Origin: Parietaria judaica
Lineage: Eukaryota > Streptophyta > Magnoliopsida > Rosales > Urticaceae
Length of the DNA stretch: 64,000 bases
Assembly (NCBI GenBank): GCA_954871525.1
Contig: OX940871.1
Location: 17,700,532 to 17,764,531, forward strand
Reading direction: 5' to 3'
Part shown: positions 9,045-20,860 of the stretch, in pieces
Numbering within the stretch: the first letter of the stretch is position 1
Layout: each line of letters begins with the position of its first letter
The notes under the pieces: model-generated
Told to the model about the DNA's origin: nothing
Seen by the model: only the letters and a program-made list of their open reading frames with translations
The model's database searches: none
Translations under genes and position numbers: made by a program

Positions 9045-11623
9045 AATAAACACGAGAGGACGTAGCGGACGACGAAAAATAAAGTGAACATTAAAAAAAA
9101 ATATAGTGTCTCATTTACTTGATTTCTCCCAAAGCATCAACAAAATTTCAAATGACGCTTTTCACTTTCAACTAAAGTTGGAATTGTTGGACATGTATCC
9201 TTAAACAAGCTGATTTTTATCCATTTGTAAAAGATTATGACAAGTCGTTGAATAAAAGATGGTGCTTATTATGTTAATCTTATTATAGTTTCTGGTTGAG
9301 TAAAATAAAATGTTTGTTCCTTAGTTCATAAAGGATGCAATTATGTTATTATTATCAAAGCAGAGTCAATGTGAGGAAGAATTAGTAATCATATTAATCG
9401 TATAACGTCATTAATGTGACTAAGTGATAATCCTATTCTGGATTTTGTGTGTGTCACACTCATGATATTACTGACGGAATCAAGGATGAAAATGCAATGA
9501 TGGGCAAAACTTTAAAAACCGCCTGCTCGTGTGTGGTCATCAAGTGAAAGATCAATAGCCCGAATTTGATTGTATCAATGGACACCCTACTGTAATTAAG
9601 GGAATAATATATATACTGTATCACTAAATAGTGCAGCCTCTGGTGTATAGTGGAATTACACCGAGGTTTTACGAACATCCTAGCAGTTGTTGAAGATTAA
9701 GTGATATGGATCCATGGTCCCCAGGATAGCTTCGTAACGGATGATACGTACGTGATATAAACATCTTGATATTTTGCAGGACTCATAAAACTGAAGTCAA
9801 GTTAATCATATAGTTTTATCAGTAGCGTGGCAAAAGAACCATATTTTGGTAATCAAAATTAATTGACAAAAGAAAGTAGAATTTGGATTTTCTGTCAACA
9901 TCAAAGTTGTTGGAAATTAAATTCTAAAGAACTTTTCATTTTGAACTAAGTCGTTTCGACGTAGTGTTTGTGATTTAGATAATTTCTAAGTTTATGATCG
10001 TTTCAGTAGACTATGAAATTAAATCACATGTCACGAATTTAAATGATGGTGTGTCACCAAGACATTTGAATGTGTGATATTGAGATCAGAGGATATTAAT
10101 ATAATTTAATTAGTTGGATTTAATTATTAATATCATATTAATAATTAATTAATAATTAATAGATTTATATTAATAAATAAAAATATATATTTATATATGT
10201 TTAAATGTGTAAATTCGAATTGGGCCTCATGGATATGAAACCCTAGTGAATTCGAATGATATGATTTGGAATTTCCATATTTGCGGCCAAAGTACCAAAT
10301 ATTTTGGTATTTGAGCAAAACCTTAATCAATTTAATCTATTGGATCGGTTAGGATTTAATATAAGCCGTTGGATTATGGATTATGATAATTGATTTGAAC
10401 CCTAAATGTAATTTGAAATTGATAGCTTGGTGACCAAGCTTAGGTATTTCGAATTTGGTTAATTAATTATATCGGTTGGATCGGTTTTAAGATTTAATAT
10501 TTACAATCAGATTAGAAATTAATTAATTATATATATTATATATAACTTTTGAAGTAATAAAGGATAAGAATTCGAATTAGGGTTTTGATAAAACCCTAGG
10601 GCATTTGATTTTATCCTGAATTAATTTGATCCATTGGATCGGTTTAAGATTTATCTCAACCGTTGGAACTAGATAATTAGAATTTGAATTTTATTATATA
10701 TATATATATATATATATTTCGAAATCAATAAGGATAAGATGATAAGATTAAATTCTTTAATCTTATCATATATTTCCTATTTCATTAAACCCCTGATTAA
10801 TTATATCCATTGGATTTAGATAGGATTAAATATGGACCATTGGATTGAGATAATTAATCATATTTAATTAATTGATATCAAAATTAGGGAGGAAACATCT
10901 CCAATTCGGTTACAGTCTGAGCCTATAAATAGGGAGCTCATTCAACACATTTTTCAAACCTGTCCCTAGAGAAAAATTCGAACTCTCCCTCCTCTTTAGG
11001 GTCTGCGAATTTTTCCTCTGACCACTCTCTGGTTTGGCGTAAGAGACTTAGTCTCCGGAAGCTTAAAAATAACCATCAGTTAAAGTTTTCGACGGAGTCC
11101 TGACGGGGAAGCCCACGCTCCGGTACGAGGAATCCAAGAGAATATCTCGGAAGATCATGAGTGTTTCCCTCAGCACTGGCGGAGCCCTGCCGAGTTCAGA
11201 ATGCGCAGCCGGAAGTCGTCAACTGAGGTACGGCCTTATGCATTGGGTTAATAAATGCAACCATTTACTGCTTTCTATTTATTTCCTATAGACTGGATTA
11301 TTAATAATGATTTATGAGTATTAAATTGCATAATATTTATCAGATCTTGAGAAATGGTTATTATCCAATATCCGGACCGTTGTACGGATAACAAGTTTTC
11401 CGTAATTATATTTTCTTTTAAAATATTACCCGAACGGTTCGGGGGCTCATTTCGTATAATTTTATCAGGATCCGAGTCTGGATTCCCAACAGGAATTGCA
11501 CGTGTCATTCCATGATTGTGGATCATAATTCATCTTCAACAAAAACCTCTCTTATTTCACTTGTCTACGCAAGTTTATTTTCCTCTTTCTCGAATCACCC
11601 TAGTGAGGGTCATATGTGTCGGT
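9045..11623. repeat. Diverged tandem repeat, copy B, split by a solo LTR
   Basis: The copy occupies 9045-9184 and resumes at 11492-11623. Aligning it with uninterrupted copy A confirms that the LTR at 9185-11491 is an insertion. The second half is carried into all three tandem units downstream. Confidence 0.7.
9185..11491 (+). mobile_element. Solo LTR, 2.3 kb, with 5-bp target duplication
   Basis: It begins TGTTGGACATG and ends CCCAACA, flanked by GGAAT at 9180-9184 and 11492-11496. No primer site, coding domain or partner LTR is present, so it is a solo LTR left by LTR-LTR recombination. A TATA box (GCCTATAAATAGGGAG, about 10922) sets the plus orientation. Compared with the relative at 50805 it lacks a few hundred bases after GTGTCACACTCA (about 9461). 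Four modules with CCATTGGATCGG-like cores lie between 10330 and 10860. The left breakpoint of the 7.39-kb array falls inside it at 10417. Confidence 0.9.
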
Positions 11624-11762
11624 CATCCACGTTAAATGTCATGTCATATTTTAGGATAACAACTTGCTTACAGAAAATGATAACATCCTCACATTTCAAA
11701 TTCAACTCAAGGCCGCTACTAACGTATTGTCGTTTTATATATATAAAAAAGGCATCCTAGAT

Positions 11763-11981
11763 CAGTGGAGGAACCACGGATTGAAGTTGGGGTGGCTAGA
11801 TTTAAATATTTGCCAAAAAATATATTTGGGATGGTTATATTTAAAATTTTGTGAATATTCGAGTTGGCTAAACTAAAATTTTGTGTGAAATTGCACTAAT
11901 AAAAATTACAGGTGAAGAAAAGAAAATTATGGGGTGATTCCAACCACCCTCACCTCCGACATGGTTCCGCGACCGCCCATG
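11763..11981. mobile_element. Short hAT-type MITE
   Basis: The 219-bp element has imperfect inverted ends (CAGTGGAGGAACCACGG on the left; GGTTCCGCGACCGCCCATG on the right). The flanking 8-mers TCCTAGAT and TCCTAGAA match at seven of eight bases. It belongs to the CAGTGG-ended group common among plant hAT elements. An 89-codon ORF on the minus strand across it is chance. Confidence 0.7.
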
Positions 11982-12297
11982 TCCTAGAAAACAACCAATA
12001 GCCGATATACCTGTAATATTGGAGTGTATCGTGGAAGAAAAATTAATAATTTTGGTACTTTTATCACAATAAAATAAGATTAAGAATATGCCGTAAAACT
12101 TTATATCTTTGAAAATACTTTTGTCTTGATTTACCATAAATTTATTTGTTTCAAGAGTTTCACATCTACACTAATATTAATGATCTAACAGTCCCACATC
12201 GATCTTTCATTGAATAGTAAAAAATACAAATGACTATATATGGACGCATTGAACCAGTGGCAAAGCTAGACTGTCATTTCAGCCGTAGCACAATGTT

Positions 12298-12603
12298 AAA
12301 TTTTTTTTGGCATAAATAACACGAATAACAATAATTTTTTTTCACTATACTCTAACCAATTGGAGTATTTTGTGAACCACTTTTTATTAAATCTCCTCCT
12401 TTTTCCCCAAAATCAGATAACGGGAATGGAAATTTACGAAGTTGACAAGGACCTTGTTGCATATATATCCTTCGAATTCTATCTCGATCGTTGGGATGAT
12501 AGCTTAATATTGAAGGCCTTTTTCCAGGATCTATCGGAGTACTTGACGGATTACTATTATTTTCTTCACGTGTCGACGAAGCCGATTTGTCAGAACCCGA
12601 CAC
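12298..12603 (-). pseudogene. ZMYM1-like TTF-type zinc-finger transposase fragment
   Basis: The frame opens at 12603 and includes SILSYHPNDRDRIRRIYMQQ followed by GPCQ, the hallmark start of TTF-type domains in plant hAT transposases and their ZMYM1-like relatives. At about residue 68 (T-run 12400-12404) a one-base loss shifts the frame. Reading the next frame gives RRRFNKKWFTKYSNWLEYS, which continues the same domain. The frame then runs out near the element's terminal repeat, so the catalytic DDE and dimerisation regions are missing. The annotated open frame alone is 83 codons (12352-12603). The protein is not functional; the domain call is from motif memory. Confidence 0.65.
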
Positions 12604-12810
12604 CTTTTAAAAATATTTCAACATTATTGTAGCAACTTCCTGTTAAAACATATGGTTATAAAACTGTCTTAAGGAGACCAACATCCATGGTTATAAAACT
12701 GTCTCAAGGAGACCAACATCCAGATTCAAAATCATCATCTCAAGGAGACCAAAAATTTCACTTCCATTAATATGTTTATTTTTTATTTTTTTTGATAGTT
12801 GATACTGAAG

Positions 12811-13468
12811 TAGGGCTGTGCATAAAACCCGAAAATGCGGGTTTTAAACCGAAACCGGACCGAATCCGATTTAAAAAAACCGAAACCGAATTAAAACCGG
12901 GTTAAACCGAAACCGAATTTTTCGAAACCCGCAACCGGAATAAACCGGTTCCGGGTTCCGGGGTTTGAGTTATAAAACCCGGAACCCGGTTAGTAGGTTA
13001 CTAAACCCGGTTTTTTTAATTAAATATTTAATTTATATTTATAACTTTTTAAATTAGTAGTGTGATAAAAAATGAAAAATGGAAACTGACATTATTGTTG
13101 TGTTTAGAACCGGTTTGGATTATTGCTGTGTTTGGATTATTGATGTGTTTGGATTATTGTTGTGTTTAGAACCGGTTTTTATTATTTTTATGTCTTTAAA
13201 TTGTTTTTTCTGTTTTTTTTTTTTTTTTAATTTCCGGGCTAAAAACCGGGTTTAAAAAAAACCGGATTTAAAACCCGAACCTGAATAAAATTTGGGTTCG
13301 GGTTTTGAAACCGGGTTTTAATTTTGAAACCGGGTAATAAACCGAACCCGGATTTCCGGGTTTTCTATTTTAAAAACCGATTCCGGGTTTGAAAAGTGAA
13401 AACCCGGAAATCCGGGTCCGGGTTCCGGGTTTTAAAAAAACCGGGTTTTGGACCCGGTTGCAGCCCTA
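12811..13468. mobile_element. hAT MITE nested in the hAT element
   Basis: The 658-bp element starts TAGGGCTGTGCATAAAACCC and ends GGTTGCAGCCCTA, with a perfect 8-bp duplication TACTGAAG at 12803-12810 and 13469-13476. Its ends are packed with AAACCGGGTTT-like words in both orientations, and its middle is AT-rich with a T-run. It is non-coding. Confidence 0.85.
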
Positions 13469-13617
13469 TACTGAAGTGTCCAAACAAGTAAGATCGACCA
13501 ACAAAGACCCTAAAAGGTTATACTAGTTACAGGTAAATATACATAACATCAACCAAAAATAAATAATAATAAAAAACCCAATATTCATATTAGCTGAATA
13601 AGTGAGAGAAAGTGTGT

Positions 13618-13920
13618 ACCGAGAAAGCCGAGAGCACCGAGACCCAAGAACGCCGAGAATTCCGAGAGACACTGAGGATGTCGAGAACCACCGAAACCGA
13701 AGGTCGCCGAGAATGCCGAGAACAACGAAAGCGAAAGACGCCGAGAATGCCGATATCAAAGGACGCTGAGAACACTGAAGCGGAACGACGCCGATAATGC
13801 CGAGACCACTGAGACCGAAGGATGTCGAGAGCAAAGCACGCCGAGAATGCCGAGCACACAGGGACCGAAAGACGCCGAGAACGCGAAAATCGGCCGATGC
13901 CGAGAATGCCGAAACCAAAA
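13618..13920. repeat. Subterminal minisatellite (GCCGAGAATGCCGAG units)
   Basis: Units of about 25 or 34 bases built on CGCCGAGAATGCCGAG, with ACCGAAAGA or a variant closing most of them, repeat about ten times. They lie about 200 bases from the hAT element's right terminus, where hAT transposases commonly bind short subterminal repeats. Two long minus-strand ORFs (13523-13918 and 13590-14153) arise only because the repeat contains no stop codons. Confidence 0.75.
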
Positions 13921-14138
13921 GATGAATGAAAGTGCCTGTCGGATTCTTGGAAAGTAGTGTGGAAAAATGCCCTAGTTACACAAAGAAGAGGAGGAAGAAG
14001 GGGGGAAACAGAGAAAGGAGGAAGAAGGGGGAAAAGGAGACCAACGATAGCTTCGTTTGTTTGTTTTTTTTTTTTGTTAATCTCAGCGTACGCACGTGCG
14101 CATGGTGAGACGTGCGTGTCTAGGCCCCTGCATTGAAC

Positions 14139-14620
14139 TGTATCTATATACATGTAATATGTCGTATAAATTGAATGACATTAATAAAACCTGCTCAACT
14201 CCTCTAATCTTTCATTCTCGACGCTGAACAGTAAAGAAGACAAATGACTATATATGGACGCATTGAACTATAAGTCTATATACATGTAATATGTAGTATA
14301 AATGGAATGGCAATAATGAAATCTGCTAACTCCTTTAGTATGTCATTGTCGACGCCAGCGTAGAAAGATCTGATTCACCATCCGATTCATCATCTAGCGC
14401 GGATCAACATCACATTGTCAATAAAATCATTTGTAAATTTTGTTGAAATTATAAATAAAATGAAACATTTATTCATATCTTATAAGTTTGCGATATTATT
14501 TCTAAACAACACATTGTCAATAAAATCATTTGTAAGTTTTGTTGAAATTATAACTAAAGATCTGCTGAAATCATAAATAAAATGAAACAGTTACTCATAT
14601 CTTATAAGTTTGTAAATTGT
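14139..14620. repeat. Two sets of short tandem duplications
   Basis: About 14131-14260 and 14261-14360 share GCATTGAACT, TCTATATACATGTAATATG and GTATAAAT. About 14411-14507 and 14510-14620 share CACATTGTCAATAAAATCAT and a following stretch. The first set includes the intact target copy of the hAT insertion at 12255. Confidence 0.65.
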
Positions 14621-14885
14621 ACGCTGTATACATTTTAAATTTCAGTTTCTCGTGAAAAAGATTATAAAAAACTAAAATAATTTTGTCGTAAGAGATTTAG
14701 AGCTAATAACATGATTTTTTTTTCTTTTAGAACTTTTGCCACGAAACAAAAGTTTTGAGATATGTTTGTATACAAAAAGGTACTAAGTGCTTACACATTT
14801 TTTTTAAGATAATCGCGAAAAACGTATCTAAAGTCGAATGATTAAAAGTAGTTGGATTAAACACCTACTTGTAATAAAAAATTAA

Positions 14886-15343
14886 GGGTCAATGACGGTG
14901 AAAATACTTACAGTTTGGTCAAAGAAGCCCTCGCGTACCCAAAATTTAAAAGTGGTGGAAAAAGTATCCAATGTAACATTTGGGGCATTGACCACTCCAT
15001 TCTTGTAACACATTTAACTTACCCGTTAACTCTGGCCATGTGGAGAAACGTGGGTTGCTGACATAGAAATTTTTTGCCACATGGACGAGCCCAATTAAAG
15101 GTTTAATTCGTTGTTTCATCGTAAACGAGGCTGATGTGGGCTCGTCCACGTGGAAAAAACTTGCTATATCAGCAACCCACGTTTCTCCACATGGCCAGAG
15201 TTAACGGGTAAGTTAACTGCTTTACGAGAATGGAGTGGTCAACGCCTCAAATGTTATTTTGGGTACTTTTGCCACTACTTTTAGAGTTTGGATACACGTG
15301 AGTTCTTTGACCAAACTTTAGGTACTTTTGCCATCATTAACCC
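14886..15343. mobile_element. Mutator-like foldback MITE
   Basis: The 458-bp element pairs GGGTCAATGACGGTGAAAATAC on the left with the inverse of TTTTGCCATCATTAACCC on the right, and its arms stay paired for about 200 bases, so the transcript would form a long hairpin. It shares GGTCAAAGAA, TTAAAAGTGGTGG and CCACTCCATTCT with the MITE at 2102. No perfect 9-bp target duplication was found (right flank TTATAATAA). Confidence 0.75.
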
Positions 15344-16091
15344 TTATAATAATAGTTATATAATGTAAATTTTTATTTATATTGAATTAATTTATGTATT
15401 CAAGCGCGACTCATATACTTTGTTAAACTATATTATCTTATTAATTTAATGAATTATTAATTTAGCTAGTAATCCCAGAGTCGAGACCGAATTCTTCATA
15501 ATTATTAATTAAGCTTATAATGATTCGCCATTATAAACTACTGCGAGTGATAAAATAAAGAAGAAAAACACAGGCTCTAACCTTTTATGTGACTTGGGTA
15601 CTTCTTCCTTTACAAATGAAATTTAGGTACATGAAGTGCTAATTTAGCATAACTTTGGTACACTTCCTGCTATTATCTCTAAACTAAACCCCAAGAGATA
15701 AAACAACTTTGTTAATCCACAAAATTCAGATAGCATACCATGTAATTTATCTACAAAGCAACGTGATCGTATTGGGCCCAAAAATGAAAAGCTCAAAGTT
15801 TCGGCCATTGATATATTCGTCTTTAGCAACTTAAAACCATTTTACTAGAAATCCAAGTTGACAAAAATATAGATAATTCATAAAAAAAATATAGACAAAA
15901 TATTTTTTTAATATTGCCGTAGCGATCATATGACATGGGATTGTCGTGTGATAGTCAATGCAATCAACCAATAAGTCACATGGCAATCGATTAAAGTTAG
16001 GTGTATTATCTATTATGTATAGAGTGATAACAGATTTTTAAAACATGTTTATATACCACACAAGAAGAAAAAACAAAAGACCATAAGTATA
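15344..16091. other. Unassigned AT-rich sequence
   Basis: No gene or bounded repeat was recognised. The 61-codon minus-strand ORF at 15644-15829 has no motif. The T/C difference between units (15590) lies here. Confidence 0.5.
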
Positions 16092-16491
16092 CGGGTGTGC
16101 ATGAGTTGAATTGAGCTCACTGAAGCTAAAAATTCAACATGAACCAATATTATTGGACTTTGAACATTCGACCAAATCAAACCACAAAACTTATAAAAAT
16201 CTTATCCAACCTAACCTGAAAAACTCTCGGTCGGATTTGATTAGATCATTGGATTGAGCTAAAACTTAAAAATTTACTTATAATACATAGAATCACTTTA
16301 AGCATTCAATTAATAAACATAAATCTAAGCATAATATTTAAACATTCAATTTAATCAAAATATAATAAAATAATATATGTTTATCTAAGCGTAAGATTTA
16401 AACATTCAATTTAACTCTAAGTATCTTACATGTAGTTGCCTTTAATTCGATTAAATTAGGTACTTGGTTGAGTTTTTTTCTTGTACATCCT
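16092..16491. mobile_element. hAT-type MITE, 400 bp
   Basis: A perfect 8-bp duplication TAAGTATA (16084-16091 and 16492-16499) brackets CGGGTGTGCATGAGTTG and the diverged inverse end TTGTACATCCT. Internal words CATTCAATTTAA repeat. The ends are eroded relative to the element at 16821. Confidence 0.75.
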
Positions 16492-16820
16492 TAAGTATAT
16501 AATTATATAAATGCAGGGGCAGATCGAAGATTACGAGTCACGAGTCACGGGTGACGATATACAAATAGTATTAAATTATATATTAAAATATTTTTACGAG
16601 ATAACGAACAAAGAGAATAATTTATTAAAACTTTTAGATTGACATGTATTTTTTATTACATAGCGAGTATAAAGAATGTCTCATTATTATATTTTAATAA
16701 TAATGAGCATTTACTTCTTCTTTTTTTTAATCAATGTGTATCTATCCAATCAATTTCAAAACAGAATTAAACATTGTTGTTACGTATTATATATAAAGAG
16801 ATTCATTACTTAGCTCTAGC

Positions 16821-17506
16821 TAGGGGTGTGCATGGGTTGGATTGGGTCGACCCGAGGTAAAACATGAACCCGACCCGATCTTATTGGGTTTTAAAAAAGT
16901 AACCCAATCCAACTCAAATTTTTTGAAGGCCCAATCCAACCCAACCCAAAAACTCTGGGTTGGGTTGGGTCATTGGCCTAAACTAAAATTTTAAAAAATA
17001 CATTTAAATATTTTATTGAATAACACTTAAATTTAAACCGTCGATGAATAAACAAAAATTTCATATTATTGTTTTAAACACCCAATTCAAAATTCAAACG
17101 TTATTGTAATCTTAAACATTAAATAACACAAGTACGGAACATAGTCGTAAAGTAAATTATAAATGTGGTCGTAACATAAACTAGAAACATAGTCTTTGAT
17201 ATTAAATAATGACTAAACATAAAAATGAGACTTTAGAAATACTTTTTTTTATTCGTTGTATGTTTTTACTTACTTAAACTACAAAAAATATGTTTAAAAA
17301 TTAATAAGTTATTTGAAAAAAACTTGATTGGGTCAATTGGGCCGGCTCAACCCAATACATCTAGCCCAACCCCAACCCGACTATTTATTCAGGTTGAACC
17401 CAACCCAACACGATAACTATTGGGTTAATTGGGTTGTGTTAGATTAGGGTTACGTTCAATTGAGTTGGGTTAAATTGTTGGGTTGAGTTTTTTTTGCACA
17501 CCCCTA
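16821..17506. mobile_element. hAT-type MITE, 686 bp
   Basis: It begins TAGGGGTGTGCATGGGTTGG and ends in TTTGCACACCCCTA, flanked by GCTCTAGC at 16813-16820 and 17507-17514. CAACCCAACCC and GGGTTGGGT words fill both ends. It is related by its ends to the outer element at 6804. Confidence 0.9.
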
Positions 17507-17652
17507 GCTCTAGCTATATCTATATGTGGTCACATATTTTTTCGAACTAAAAATAAAGTTGTCAGTGAAATAGTATAAGCAAAATATTGTACAAAAAGGT
17601 AGGTGGCGATCCTTCACCGTGTGTGAGGCTCAAATCCTTCACCTATGTACAA

Positions 17653-17810
17653 GAGTTAATTGCGGCAAAAGACCAGATTTTTTGTCAAATGCTATGTTAT
17701 GTATTCAACTTTCTTAAATGGCGGCAAAAGTATCCAAACTCGTCATTTGGGAGTTGACTGAGAAAATTTGTCCATGTGGCTCTAAGACTTTGCCATGTGG
17801 CATGCCATGT
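17653..17810. repeat. Foldback left arm, cut at the unit junction
   Basis: It starts GAGTTAATTGCGGCAAAAG and matches the left arm of the foldback element at 32439. The tandem-array junction truncates it at 17810. Confidence 0.8.
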
Positions 17811-18883
17811 AATTGATAGCTTGGTGACCAAGCTTAGGTATTTCGAATTTGGTTAATTAATTATATCGGTTGGATCGGTTTTAAGATTTAATATTTACAA
17901 TCAGATTAGAAATTAATTAATTATATATATTATATATAACTTTTGAAGTAATAAAGGATAAGAATTCGAATTAGGGTTTTGATAAAACCCTAGGGCATTT
18001 GATTTTATCCTGAATTAATTTGATCCATTGGATCGGTTTAAGATTTATCTCAACCGTTGGAACTAGATAATTAGAATTTGAATTTTATTATATATATATA
18101 TATATATATTTCGAAATCAATAAGGATAAGATGATAAGATTAAATTCTTTAATCTTATCATATATTTCCTATTTCATTAAACCCCTGATTAATTATATCC
18201 ATTGGATTTAGATAGGATTAAATATGGACCATTGGATTGAGATAATTAATCATATTTAATTAATTGATATCAAAATTAGGGAGGAAACATCTCCAATTCG
18301 GTTACAGTCTGAGCCTATAAATAGGGAGCTCATTCAACACATTTTTCAAACCTGTCCCTAGAGAAAAATTCGAACTCTCCCTCCTCTTTAGGGTCTGCGA
18401 ATTTTTCCTCTGACCACTCTCTGGTTTGGCGTAAGAGACTTAGTCTCCGGAAGCTTAAAAATAACCATCAGTTAAAGTTTTCGACGGAGTCCTGACGGGG
18501 AAGCCCACGCTCCGGTACGAGGAATCCAAGAGAATATCTCGGAAGATCATGAGTGTTTCCCTCAGCACTGGCGGAGCCCTGCCGAGTTCAGAATGCGCAG
18601 CCGGAAGTCGTCAACTGAGGTACGGCCTTATGCATTGGGTTAATAAATGCAACCATTTACTGCTTTCTATTTATTTCCTATAGACTGGATTATTAATAAT
18701 GATTTATGAGTATTAAATTGCATAATATTTATCAGATCTTGAGAAATGGTTATTATCCAATATCCGGACCGTTGTACGGATAACAAGTTTTCCGTAATTA
18801 TATTTTCTTTTAAAATATTACCCGAACGGTTCGGGGGCTCATTTCGTATAATTTTATCAGGATCCGAGTCTGGATTCCCAACA
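17811..18883 (+). mobile_element. Truncated solo LTR, unit 2
   Basis: The LTR here starts abruptly at AATTGATAGC, so its first 1.2 kb and left target-site copy are absent. The TATA box and leader-like region are kept. Confidence 0.85.
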
Positions 18884-19154
18884 GGAATTGCACGTGTCAT
18901 TCCATGATTGTGGATCATAATTCATCTTCAACAAAAACCTCTCTTATTTCACTTGTCTACGCAAGTTTATTTTCCTCTTTCTCGAATCACCCTAGTGAGG
19001 GTCATATGTGTCGGTCATCCACGTTAAATGTCATGTCATATTTTAGGATAACAACTTGCTTACAGAAAATGATAACATCCTCACATTTCAAATTCAACTC
19101 AAGGCCGCTACTAACGTATTGTCGTTTTATATATATAAAAAAGGCATCCTAGAT

Positions 19155-19373
19155 CAGTGGAGGAACCACGGATTGAAGTTGGGGTGGCTAGATTTAAATA
19201 TTTGCCAAAAAATATATTTGGGATGGTTATATTTAAAATTTTGTGAATATTCGAGTTGGCTAAACTAAAATTTTGTGTGAAATTGCACTAATAAAAATTA
19301 CAGGTGAAGAAAAGAAAATTATGGGGTGATTCCAACCACCCTCACCTCCGACATGGTTCCGCGACCGCCCATG
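19155..19373. mobile_element. Short hAT-type MITE, unit 2
   Basis: Copy of 11763-11981 with the same flanking TCCTAGAT/TCCTAGAA. Confidence 0.7.
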
Positions 19374-19689
19374 TCCTAGAAAACAACCAATAGCCGATAT
19401 ACCTGTAATATTGGAGTGTATCGTGGAAGAAAAATTAATAATTTTGGTACTTTTATCACAATAAAATAAGATTAAGAATATGCCGTAAAACTTTATATCT
19501 TTGAAAATACTTTTGTCTTGATTTACCATAAATTTATTTGTTTCAAGAGTTTCACATCTACACTAATATTAATGATCTAACAGTCCCACATCGATCTTTC
19601 ATTGAATAGTAAAAAATACAAATGACTATATATGGACGCATTGAACCAGTGGCAAAGCTAGACTGTCATTTCAGCCGTAGCACAATGTT

Positions 19690-19995
19690 AAATTTTTTTT
19701 GGCATAAATAACACGAATAACAATAATTTTTTTTCACTATACTCTAACCAATTGGAGTATTTTGTGAACCACTTTTTATTAAATCTCCTCCTTTTTCCCC
19801 AAAATCAGATAACGGGAATGGAAATTTACGAAGTTGACAAGGACCTTGTTGCATATATATCCTTCGAATTCTATCTCGATCGTTGGGATGATAGCTTAAT
19901 ATTGAAGGCCTTTTTCCAGGATCTATCGGAGTACTTGACGGATTACTATTATTTTCTTCACGTGTCGACGAAGCCGATTTGTCAGAACCCGACAC
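19690..19995 (-). pseudogene. ZMYM1-like transposase fragment, unit 2
   Basis: Same open start at 19995 and same frameshift in the T-run near 19792-19796 as in unit 1, so the lesion predates the triplication. Confidence 0.65.
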
Positions 19996-20202
19996 CTTTT
20001 AAAAATATTTCAACATTATTGTAGCAACTTCCTGTTAAAACATATGGTTATAAAACTGTCTTAAGGAGACCAACATCCATGGTTATAAAACTGTCTCAAG
20101 GAGACCAACATCCAGATTCAAAATCATCATCTCAAGGAGACCAAAAATTTCACTTCCATTAATATGTTTATTTTTTATTTTTTTTGATAGTTGATACTGA
20201 AG

Positions 20203-20860
20203 TAGGGCTGTGCATAAAACCCGAAAATGCGGGTTTTAAACCGAAACCGGACCGAATCCGATTTAAAAAAACCGAAACCGAATTAAAACCGGGTTAAACC
20301 GAAACCGAATTTTTCGAAACCCGCAACCGGAATAAACCGGTTCCGGGTTCCGGGGTTTGAGTTATAAAACCCGGAACCCGGTTAGTAGGTTACTAAACCC
20401 GGTTTTTTTAATTAAATATTTAATTTATATTTATAACTTTTTAAATTAGTAGTGTGATAAAAAATGAAAAATGGAAACTGACATTATTGTTGTGTTTAGA
20501 ACCGGTTTGGATTATTGCTGTGTTTGGATTATTGATGTGTTTGGATTATTGTTGTGTTTAGAACCGGTTTTTATTATTTTTATGTCTTTAAATTGTTTTT
20601 TCTGTTTTTTTTTTTTTTTTAATTTCCGGGCTAAAAACCGGGTTTAAAAAAAACCGGATTTAAAACCCGAACCTGAATAAAATTTGGGTTCGGGTTTTGA
20701 AACCGGGTTTTAATTTTGAAACCGGGTAATAAACCGAACCCGGATTTCCGGGTTTTCTATTTTAAAAACCGATTCCGGGTTTGAAAAGTGAAAACCCGGA
20801 AATCCGGGTCCGGGTTCCGGGTTTTAAAAAAACCGGGTTTTGGACCCGGTTGCAGCCCTA
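20203..20860. mobile_element. Nested hAT MITE, unit 2
   Basis: Copy of 12811-13468 with TACTGAAG on both sides. Confidence 0.85.

Larger units (their letters stand above)
12255..14130 (-). mobile_element. Internally deleted hAT element
   Basis: The element is bounded by CAGTGGCAAAGCTAG and, inverted, CTAGGCCCCTG, and by a perfect 8-bp duplication CATTGAAC at 12247-12254 and 14131-14138. A paralogous uninterrupted copy of the target lies at 14240-14290, which fixes the ends independently. On the minus strand it keeps the start of a TTF/ZMYM1-like transposase (12603-12298) that runs straight into the terminal repeat, so the middle and end of the transposase are deleted. It also contains a nested hAT MITE (12811-13468) and a minisatellite (13618-13920). 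Confidence 0.8.
10417..17810. repeat. Tandem array unit 1 (7394 bp)
   Basis: First of three head-to-tail units. It runs from inside the solo LTR to inside the left arm of a foldback element. The junction to unit 2 is ATGCCATGT/AATTGATAG, with AATT shared by both parental breakpoints. Differences noticed by eye between units are a 2-bp change in a TA run near 10700 and T at 15590 where units 2 and 3 have C. Confidence 0.95.

Noticed and set aside
13523..14153. Overlapping minus-strand ORFs of 131 and 187 codons, and copies in the other two units
   Set aside because: They read through a GCCGAGAATGCC minisatellite in two frames; composition follows the repeat and there is no domain.
14886..15343. 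Claim of a target duplication TTGTAATAA/TTATAATAA around this MITE
   Set aside because: One mismatch and an eight-base gap from the left terminus; too weak to assert.
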